A DNA stretch of 12,156 nt, from assembly GCA_002415485.1 (NCBI GenBank), contig DHYU01000045.1:6606-18761 (forward strand), read 5' to 3'. Positions 7,735-12,027 of the stretch are shown one piece after another. The notes below the pieces were generated by a model that was not told where the DNA came from, did no database searches, and saw nothing but the letters and a program-made list of their open reading frames with translations. This DNA is from Proteobacteria bacterium UBA5122 (lineage in GTDB: Bacteria > Pseudomonadota > Gammaproteobacteria > Tenderiales > Tenderiaceae). How positions within the stretch are numbered: the first letter of the stretch is position 1; each line of letters opens with the position of its first letter. Made by a program: the position numbers and the translations under genes.

Positions 7735-8262
7735 ATTGCACCTGTCGTGAATTCGAGTCGACCCAGATGGTAGTGCGGCTGTTTGGATGTTAAATGACAG
7801 AATGATGAAGTTTGTGTGACAGCGAAGAGGAATACCAGTGGTGAGGCCTGGGTGTGCCAACATTATCCGCTATTCCACCGTACGGACGTGTCATGCTGAA
7901 CGCGAATGGGTGTTCATACCGATTCCAGAAATGCTGAAGATTTGAGGTTCTGACGTATACCCAATTCCGCAAATAAAGATAACAAGCACTGCATTTTAAA
8001 CCAGTAGTTATATTGAGGGGTAAATACAAGGGGATTATACGGACATAGTCCGTATTTACCTCCTCATGAATAGCAAGAAGGGCATATGCCTCAGAGAGAT
8101 TTGAAAAGTTTAATGAACGACAATTGTTTGAATTGATGAGATTATTTTTTAAGGTGTTGGAGATGCGTTCACCATCTTTGCTAAGTGTGGTAAATATTGA
8201 GCAAGGGGGATAGGTGGACGATGTCACCTGGATTAAATGCGGACATCGTCCGTCTACTGACT
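7735..8262. other. AT-rich intergenic transition with no convincing gene
   Basis: About 530 bases separate the chromosomal genes from the cassette array. The one long minus-strand frame (7790-8227) starts at a GTG inside a hairpin, has no ribosome site and an odd composition, so I do not call it. The stretch holds a nested inverted-repeat structure at 8015-8065 and a hairpin at 8211-8256 next to the first cassette junction. Composition shifts to AT-rich from about 7950 onward. I searched by eye for integron-integrase motifs on both strands and saw none. Confidence 0.6.
8015..8065. repeat. Nested inverted repeats
   Basis: Outer arms are GAGGGGTAAATAC (8015-8027) and GTATTTACCTCCTC (8052-8065), complementary except for one extra base. 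Inside is a second palindrome, TACGGAC-ATA-GTCCGTA (8038-8054), that shares bases with the outer right arm, so two alternative folds compete. The core GGACATAGTCCGT recurs with one change (GGACATCGTCCGT) at 8241-8253. Function is unknown; degenerate recombination site, RNA switch or protein-binding site are all possible. Confidence 0.6.
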
Positions 8263-8269
8263 GTTAGGC
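8211..8269 (+). other. Proximal cassette junction: attI remnant or degenerate attC
   Basis: GTTAGGC at 8263-8269 fits the R' core consensus GTTRRRY and is the point where cassette 1 begins (G^TT). In front of it, TAGGTGGACGATGTC (8211-8225) pairs with GACATCGTCCGTCTA (8242-8256), with only two wobble-type mismatches and a 16-base loop. No matching R'' core (RYYYAAC) is found to the left, so this is not a complete attC. It may be a degenerate attC of a lost cassette or the attI site of a lost integron platform. Confidence 0.6.
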
Positions 8270-8364
8270 GCCCTCGCCGATTTTCAGATTCACTATGATC
8301 TCAATATTCTGAATAGAGAAAGTGAAGTAGTTTAAAACTAAGATACCAGGCAAAATGAGAATTT

Positions 8365-8775
8365 ATGGTAGATAAATACGATAAAAATACCAGTCCCTAT
8401 GGATGGTGGGTTGCCGTAACTGTCGAACGATTCCAGTTCGATGACGAAGATCTAAATAATATGCGTAGGCGTTGCCGAGCGTTTACAAATACAATTATCC
8501 TCAAGGCAACAGACCGAGAACAGGCATACTCAAAAGCCGTTGAGTACGGTGAGCTAGGTATAGATGGTAAAAGTGACTGGAGTGATGAAAAAGGCCGAAA
8601 GGGCCGCTGGGTTTTCGAGGGTTTAAGTAGCCTGATGCCTATCTATGAAGAGTTTGATCCAGATGGTTCAGAAATATCGTTTGTTGATGATGTCGGTATT
8701 ACAGTTGGCAGAGTTAAATCTTGGGTTCGGGAAAAGCACGAATTAGAAGTGTTTGATGATGGCAATGATGAATAA
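8365..8775 (+). CDS. Cassette 1: DUF4288-like protein
   Basis: The 136-residue product starts at ATG 8365, about 100 bases into the cassette, with a weak GAGA in front. The pattern W-W-V-A-V near residues 14-18, TIILKATDREQAYSKAVEYG (43-62) and GRWVFEGLSSLMPIYEE (80-96), followed by GSEISF, matches my recollection of the DUF4288 family. In that family a hydrophobic strand is followed by 'iLv.A.s.eeAy.kA' and then a W/F strand. No function is established for the family. The protein is acidic at its C-terminus (EVFDDGNDE) and has no signal or membrane segment. Its stop lies two bases before the R'' core of its attC. A tail of ~30 residues beyond the family-like core is unassigned. Family assignment is tentative; the gene itself is well supported by its position in the cassette. 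Confidence 0.72.
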   Translation: MVDKYDKNTSPYGWWVAVTVERFQFDDEDLNNMRRRCRAFTNTIILKATDREQAYSKAVEYGELGIDGKSDWSDEKGRKGRWVFEGLSSLMPIYEEFDPDGSEISFVDDVGITVGRVKSWVREKHELEVFDDGNDE

Positions 8776-8777
8776 TC

Positions 8778-8892
8778 GCCTAACAATGGCAATAAACTCG
8801 GACATTTTTCCGCGGTGTTTCAGGTGTGCTCTTCGCTACGCTAGCACACCTAAAACACCACTACAAAATGCCGGTTATTGCTAGCGTTGGGC
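8778..8892 (+). other. attC site of cassette 1 (115 bp)
   Basis: R'' core GCCTAAC is at 8778-8784 and R' core GTTGGGC at 8886-8892, the latter shared with the start of cassette 2. The two arms pair almost end to end, including GGTGTTT-c-AGGTGTGCT with AGCACACCTaAAACACC. Extra unpaired bases lie mainly in the left arm, the extrahelical-base asymmetry known from attC sites. It shares a 21-base identical run (8795-8815) with the attC of cassette 7 (11978-11998). Confidence 0.93.
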
Positions 8893-9349
8893 CCCAAAGA
8901 GAATTGCTGAAGTTAGAACGTGAAGGGTTGGCGTTGAGGTTCCAGGTTCTCTCGCCAAAAACCGATTCGGAAAGTCCTGAAAAAACGAGGCTTCGGCATC
9001 TTCCGCTGCGGCTTCGTGAAGCAACAATGAGGCCGTGGTTTCGTCGGCGGGTTGGCAGTAGACTATTTTTAGTAGTGTAGGCGGTGGGGGTGGTGTGGCT
9101 TGGCATGCTTCGTAACGCGGCCCAGTCAGCTCAATGTGCAGTGGCATCGTCAGGTAACATGCCAAGCCAAGCTAACGGCATCTCAATCAACCTTCTCCCA
9201 CCAAAAAAGTTTTCACGGGCACTCAGCCTTTCGGTCATGAGTGAGCGGGCGCCCAACAATAGGGTCAAGCTGACCCACTTCCGCGAGGTTCGTTTGTGCG
9301 TAAATCGCACAAGCCTCACCCCGCTCCAGTGGTCAGCTTACCCTGAACG
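8887..9349 (+). mobile_element. Cassette 2: no convincing gene
   Basis: The 463-base cassette is bounded by TTGGGC at its start and GCCCAAC at its attC, so it is a true mobile unit. It contains no reading frame I can support. A plus frame ending at 9080 and another at 9084-9353 run through att sequence and have unlikely composition, and two minus frames run across the junction into the previous attC. An 11-bp perfect inverted repeat (GGCTTGGCATG 9097-9107, CATGCCAAGCC 9158-9168) flanks 50 bases in the middle, and a small hairpin GCTTC-gt-GAAGC sits near 9011-9022. It is more GC-rich than the neighbouring cassettes. A regulatory RNA, a promoter cassette or a decayed gene are possible. Confidence 0.7.
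9097..9168. repeat. 11-bp perfect inverted repeat inside cassette 2
   Basis: GGCTTGGCATG at 9097-9107 is the exact reverse complement of CATGCCAAGCC at 9158-9168, 50 bases apart. It lies in the only cassette lacking a clear gene. No R-box pairs flank it in the attC arrangement, so it is not itself an attC site. Confidence 0.75.
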
Positions 9350-9355
9350 TTAGGC
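9251..9355 (+). other. attC site of cassette 2 (105 bp)
   Basis: R'' core GCCCAAC is at 9251-9257 and R' core GTTAGGC at 9349-9355. The inner arms GGGTCAAGCTGACC (9262-9275) and GGTCAGCTTACCC (9331-9343) pair perfectly except for one extra base, C9266, the classical extrahelical base. A central stem GTTTGTGCG/CGCACAAGC is also present. Nearly the same sequence recurs as the attC of cassette 4. Confidence 0.95.
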
Positions 9356-9403
9356 CCGCGGAAAATATCGTACTAGATAGTTAACAATTAAACGGAAGTT
9401 ATT

Positions 9404-9874
9404 ATGAAGGTTTGTTTAGCTAATATAAAAGAGGCAAATGAAATTTCCACACTGGTAGGATCTCTGCTGGAGGAAATAATGAATGCGGTTGGAGAAAAGT
9501 CATTTAACTTCGATATAGCAGAAACTACAAAACGTTTGATTAACGCAATTGAAAATGAAAACTACTTTGTATTAGTAGCTAAGGACAACTCGGAAGCTAT
9601 TGTAGGTTGCTTAACTATGTATAAAAGTTTTGCACTTTATGCAGAGGGCGAATTTGGAACTATTGCAGAGTTTTTCGTAAGCGATAAAAATCGTTCTAAA
9701 GGTGTTGGTCACTTACTGTGTGAGGAAGCAAAAAAATTCGGAAAAGAAAAGGGTTGGAAACGCCTAGAGGTAACTACTCCTCCTATTGAAGAGTTTTCTC
9801 GTACATTAGAGTTTTACCAAAAAGAAGGGTTCGCCATCGCCGGTGGTAGAAAGATGAAAATATTGCTGAAATAG
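9404..9874 (+). CDS. Cassette 3: GNAT-family N-acetyltransferase
   Basis: The 156-residue product starts at ATG 9404 with GGAAG five bases upstream, 54 bases into the cassette. The chain follows the GNAT fold. An N-terminal V-C-L-A-N-I-K-E-A-N-E-I strand and helix comes first, then YFVLVAKDNSEAIVGCLTMY (54-73) for strands 2-3. Strand 4 is TIAEFFVSDKNRSKGVGHLL (86-105) with the acetyl-CoA motif R97-x-x-G100-x-G102, and the C-terminal LEFYQKEGF motif follows. Such enzymes transfer an acetyl group from acetyl-CoA to an amine; substrates range from aminoglycosides to protein N-termini, toxins and metabolites. GNATs are among the commonest recognisable products of integron cassettes. Nothing here points to a particular antibiotic, so resistance should not be assumed. 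Confidence 0.9.
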   Translation: MKVCLANIKEANEISTLVGSLLEEIMNAVGEKSFNFDIAETTKRLINAIENENYFVLVAKDNSEAIVGCLTMYKSFALYAEGEFGTIAEFFVSDKNRSKGVGHLLCEEAKKFGKEKGWKRLEVTTPPIEEFSRTLEFYQKEGFAIAGGRKMKILLK

Positions 9875-9981
9875 GCCTAACAATTAGCTTGAGAGGGACT
9901 TGCTCTCCGCGGCGTTTCGTTTGTGGCGATTGCCACAAGCCTCACACCGCTCCGGCAAGCCCCTCAGCTTGAGCGTTAGAT
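9875..9981 (+). other. attC site of cassette 3 (107 bp)
   Basis: R'' core GCCTAAC is at 9875-9881, directly after the GNAT stop codon, and R' core GTTAGAT at 9975-9981. The arms GGGACTTGC and GCAAGCCCC, with a central stem GTTTGTGGC/GCCACAAGC, form the palindrome. It is nearly identical in its interior to the attC of cassette 5. Confidence 0.93.
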
Positions 9982-9986
9982 GCAAG

Positions 9987-10334
9987 ATGGATAAAAACCT
10001 ACTAAACCAGATTCTGGAAGAAAGTTTCAACGATACTGAAATGGTGTTTACCTGTCATGTATCTGATCCTGATGAATACATTAAAAATGCAATTAAAAGC
10101 ATAAGAGCATCAAAATGCGATCCTTTCTTGGTTAAGGCCGTTGTAAAAGACCCAGGCTTTGAAGGAAAAAATATAGGTGATGAAGTTCAAGGTTACTGCG
10201 TCGCCAAATCAATGGGCTATTGGCTTGTTTATCAGCCAGAAGAAAAAATATTTTATTGCTTTTGGGGTGACACAGAGGAAAATCTTGGGGCCCATGGAAT
10301 TATCGGGGGAGCACTGGAATGTTGGCTGGCATAA
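9987..10334 (+). CDS. Cassette 4: small acidic orphan protein (115 aa)
   Basis: The product starts MDKNLLNQILEESFNDTEMV at ATG 9987, only 11 bases after the cassette junction, with no good Shine-Dalgarno sequence. A four-codon mini-ORF (ATG at 9980, stop TAA 9992-9994), whose ATG takes its A and T from the R' core, overlaps the start. The chain is acidic. It has an N-terminal helix, a middle portion VSDPDEYIKNAIKSI, and a C-terminal aromatic-rich beta part (GYWLVYQPEEKIFYCFWGD) that looks like an alpha/beta sandwich. I do not recognise a family. Its size, acidity and 'W-x-V-Y-Q-P-E-x-x-x-F-Y-x-F-W-G' strand pair resemble small immunity-type proteins, but that is only a resemblance. No signal peptide or membrane helix. 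Its TAA is four bases before the attC. Confidence 0.75.
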   Translation: MDKNLLNQILEESFNDTEMVFTCHVSDPDEYIKNAIKSIRASKCDPFLVKAVVKDPGFEGKNIGDEVQGYCVAKSMGYWLVYQPEEKIFYCFWGDTEENLGAHGIIGGALECWLA

Positions 10335-10338
10335 ATGC

Positions 10339-10443
10339 ATCTAACCAACGGGTCAAGCTGACCCATTTCCGCGGTGTTCGTTTGTGCGTAAATCGCACAA
10401 GCCTCACCCCGCTCCAATGGTCAGCTTACCCTTAGCGTTAGCT
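10339..10443 (+). other. attC site of cassette 4 (105 bp)
   Basis: R'' core ATCTAAC is at 10339-10345 and R' core GTTAGCT at 10437-10443 (off consensus at one base, but complementary to the R'' of cassette 5 as required). The arms GGGTCAAGCTGACC (10350-10363) and GGTCAGCTTACCC (10419-10431) again differ only by the extrahelical C at 10354. The interior is a near-copy of the cassette 2 attC. Confidence 0.94.
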
Positions 10444-10528
10444 GCGGGAAAAATGGTAGCCATACTCAAAGCTGAATGGACTGAAAAATATAGGAGCTGT
10501 CCACTATTTGTGGGTAGGACCATTGCGG

Positions 10529-10942
10529 ATGAAACGAAAAAAATTTCTAACCGAATTTCTAGGCGCACTAGGCGCTGTCAATATTGTTTGGGATCGAGTG
10601 GAAGACGGTTTCATCTCTGGAAGAATTGAATATGAGTGCGATGTTGATTCAGAGTGGTATGACCCTGATGATGAGTTCCAAAACTTTTGTTGGCACGCAA
10701 CTGAGAATGACGTGCCAAGTGACGACGTATTTAAATTAGCCAAATTGCTTAATGAGGGCAATTTATTAGATATCGATAGAATCACTGTATCAAAAGGCGA
10801 ATTGTATAATAAGTTTGTTCGAGAATATGGAACTAATTTATCACTTATACAATTTGGTGAAACTCTTGAAGCACTAAAATCTATCGAAATACCAATGGTT
10901 GATGAAGGTAAGGAAACGGATGTATTTTTTATTCATGAGTAA
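10529..10942 (+). CDS. Cassette 5: acidic orphan protein (137 aa)
   Basis: The product starts MKRKKFLTEFLGALGAVNIV at ATG 10529, with AGGA nine bases upstream; a TTG at 10508 with AGGAG eleven bases upstream is a possible alternative. After a basic first few residues the chain is strongly acidic (ECDVDSEWYDPDDEF near residues 36-50; ENDVPSDDVF near 58-67). It looks like an alpha/beta protein with a C-terminal helical part (ITVSKGELYNKFVREYG, FGETLEALKSI) and ends DVFFIHE. The N-terminal stretch is not a signal peptide: it is amphipathic and lacks a cleavage site. I know no family for it. The cassette leader (10444-10528) could encode a 5' extension in another frame, but nothing convincing. 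The acidic, compact form would fit an inhibitor or immunity protein; this is speculation. Confidence 0.72.
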   Translation: MKRKKFLTEFLGALGAVNIVWDRVEDGFISGRIEYECDVDSEWYDPDDEFQNFCWHATENDVPSDDVFKLAKLLNEGNLLDIDRITVSKGELYNKFVREYGTNLSLIQFGETLEALKSIEIPMVDEGKETDVFFIHE

Positions 10943-10945
10943 CGC

Positions 10946-11054
10946 AGCTAACAATTGCATTGAGGAGGGACTTGCTCTCCGCGGCGTTTCGTTTGTGGCT
11001 AAATGCCACAAGCCTCACGCCACTCCGGCAAGCCCCTCATGCTAGGCGTTAGAT
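10946..11054 (+). other. attC site of cassette 5 (109 bp)
   Basis: R'' core AGCTAAC is at 10946-10952 and R' core GTTAGAT at 11048-11054. The second base of the R'' core is off consensus, but it complements the TTAGCT at the start of cassette 5. The interior, with GGGACTTGC, the central GTTTGTGGC/GCCACAAGC stem and GCAAGCCCC, nearly copies the cassette 3 attC. Confidence 0.92.
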
Positions 11055-11057
11055 TTC

Positions 11058-11486
11058 ATGATGATCAGAATTGTATTTTTTGCTTTAGCTTTGATGATTG
11101 TTACTGGGTGTAGCAATTCTGGTATTGGTTCAATAGAAACATGTCGCAGTACATCATCTAAAATTGTTGAAGATGCTAAAGGCATATATCAGCCAATGCT
11201 CACTAATACCAAAAGCATTGATGAATATTTTGCTGGTATCGAGAAACACCAAATCAGTATTGAAGAAGATGCAAATACTCTTTTAAAGTGTATGAAGTCA
11301 TCAGCCCTAGTGGCTTCAGAAAGTGATACTAGTAAATGGATACCTATTGGGGTTGGAGTTAAAAGCCTTTCAGTTAGTTGGGAACAACAGATTCTTGAAA
11401 AAGAAGAGTACAGTGAAAGTGATGTGGCGTATCTGGTGTCACAATCACTTATAAGCGTAGAGGCGATTCTGGAAAATGAAATCTAA
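11058..11486 (+). CDS. Cassette 6: predicted outer-membrane lipoprotein
   Basis: The 142-residue product starts at one of two tandem ATGs (11058 or 11061), only nine bases after the junction and without a Shine-Dalgarno sequence. The N-terminus MMIRIVFFALALMIVTGCSN is a type II signal peptide: short basic part, hydrophobic core and lipobox V-T-G-C with the lipidated Cys at 18. Ser at +2 predicts outer-membrane retention under the Lol rule. The mature part is helical and fairly acidic, with two further cysteines (CRSTSSKI, LLKCMKSS) that could pair. No known domain is recognised. The TAA stop lies inside the R'' core (ATC-TAA-C), so the last codon and stop are supplied by the attC. An envelope role, such as altering phage adsorption or stress response, is conceivable but unproven. 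Confidence 0.8.
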   Translation: MMIRIVFFALALMIVTGCSNSGIGSIETCRSTSSKIVEDAKGIYQPMLTNTKSIDEYFAGIEKHQISIEEDANTLLKCMKSSALVASESDTSKWIPIGVGVKSLSVSWEQQILEKEEYSESDVAYLVSQSLISVEAILENEI

Positions 11487-11561
11487 CCAGGCAATTCAAC
11501 AAGGACACAAAACCGCGTCGTTTCACTCCTTGTTTTGTGCCTGTTAATTGCGACGTTAGGC
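11481..11561 (+). other. attC site of cassette 6 (81 bp)
   Basis: R'' core ATCTAAC is at 11481-11487 and R' core GTTAGGC at 11555-11561. It is shorter than the other sites and has an unrelated interior: CACAAAAC pairs with GTTTTGTG, and GCAATTCAAC pairs with GTTAATTGC, leaving one extra C. It therefore came from a different cassette lineage. Confidence 0.92.
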
Positions 11562-11577
11562 TCGTAAAAGGTTTGTT

Positions 11578-11979
11578 GTGAGAATATTATTTTCATTAAT
11601 GGTTTATAGCGCGGCGTCTATATCATTATTAAGCTTATTTTATTTTGTCGCGTGGGCGTTTTCTATGCCAAGCCTTCTAATAAATGGTTTTGAGTCATCT
11701 GGTCTACCACCTTTGCCAGAAAGTTACCCATGGCGAGCTATAATAATGCTAAAGCTTGTTGGTGGTTTTGTTGGTTGGGTATCTCTAATCTATGTGTTTT
11801 CAAAAAGAGATAAACACATAAGTGACATATCTAGGTTTTGGTATGTAGGACTAGTAGCAGGTTTTCTAACAGCCATTACAATGGTAAGTGGGTTTCATGT
11901 GCTTAGCTTTCCACCGATAATTCTAGCAGGCCTGTTGATCATGAGAATGGTAAAAAACGAGCCTAACAAAGCCGTTTAA
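11578..11979 (+). CDS. Cassette 7: four-helix integral membrane protein
   Basis: The 133-residue product starts at GTG 11578, with AAGG six bases upstream. Hydrophobic segments fall at residues ~4-27 (FSLMVYSAASISLLSLFYFV), 53-75 (AIIMLKLVGGFVGWVSLIYV), 87-107 (FWYVGLVAGFLTAITMVSGF) and 109-124 (LSFPPIILAGLLIMRM). Positive SKRDKH lies after helix 2. The loop after helix 1 contains LPPLPESYPW. No recognised family; small multi-helix proteins of unknown role are frequent in chromosomal integron arrays. The last residues PNKAV and the stop are encoded by the attC, since its R'' core GCCTAAC (11961-11967) lies inside the reading frame. The gene therefore depends on att sequence for its C-terminus. 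Confidence 0.8.
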   Translation: MRILFSLMVYSAASISLLSLFYFVAWAFSMPSLLINGFESSGLPPLPESYPWRAIIMLKLVGGFVGWVSLIYVFSKRDKHISDISRFWYVGLVAGFLTAITMVSGFHVLSFPPIILAGLLIMRMVKNEPNKAV

Positions 11980-12027
11980 CTCGGACATTTTTCCGCGGGG
12001 CTTTTTTGCAACTCGCTTCGCTCATTT
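11961..12027 (+). other. attC site of cassette 7, interrupted or truncated
   Basis: R'' core GCCTAAC is at 11961-11967, complementary to the TTAGGC that opens the cassette at 11556. The left arm through GGGGCTTTTTTGC (11996-12009) matches the family of the cassette 1 attC, with 21 identical bases at 11978-11998. The expected right arm and an R' core do not follow. Instead unrelated sequence starts near 12028. The site would not fold into a normal attC as it stands. Confidence 0.75.

Larger units (their letters stand above)
8264..12027 (+). mobile_element. Integron gene-cassette array without an adjacent integrase (CALIN-like)
   Basis: Seven cassettes follow each other, all in the same orientation. 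Boundaries (after the G of each G^TT) are C1 8264-8886, C2 8887-9349, C3 9350-9975, C4 9976-10437, C5 10438-11048, C6 11049-11555 and C7 11556 to about 12027 (interrupted). In every cassette the first six bases complement its own R'' core: TTAGGC/GCCTAA (C1, C3, C7), TTGGGC/GCCCAA (C2), TTAGAT/ATCTAA (C4, C6), TTAGCT/AGCTAA (C5). This is the expected product of circular cassettes inserted one by one by an IntI integrase. No intI gene lies beside the proximal end, where it normally sits. The cassettes are AT-rich relative to the left flank, as expected for acquired DNA. Confidence 0.93.

Noticed and set aside
7790..8227. A 145-codon minus-strand frame in the transition region
   Set aside because: It starts with GTG inside a hairpin, lacks a ribosome site, has no recognisable motif and runs through both inverted-repeat structures. 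I saw no integrase motifs that would make it an intI relic.
8881..9165. A 94-codon minus frame in cassette 2
   Set aside because: It is antisense to the cassette orientation, crosses the cassette junction into the previous attC, and includes a proline run typical of chance frames.
9170..9176. AGCTAAC in cassette 2 as an additional R'' core
   Set aside because: It deviates from RYYYAAC, no matching TTAGCT opens a cassette before it, and no R' core follows at a suitable distance before GCCCAAC at 9251.
9084..9353. An 89-codon plus frame in cassette 2
   Set aside because: Its last third is attC sequence translated, it starts at a GTG in a G-run, and composition is not protein-like.
10384..10629. 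An 81-codon frame across attC4 and the start of cassette 5
   Set aside because: It begins in the attC, overlaps the better-supported 137-residue gene and becomes arginine-rich and chance-like.
8778..11561. The repeated attC units considered as a CRISPR array
   Set aside because: The repeats are ~80-115 bases, non-identical, spaced by gene-sized units, and have the R''/R' core architecture of attC; spacing and unit size do not fit CRISPR.
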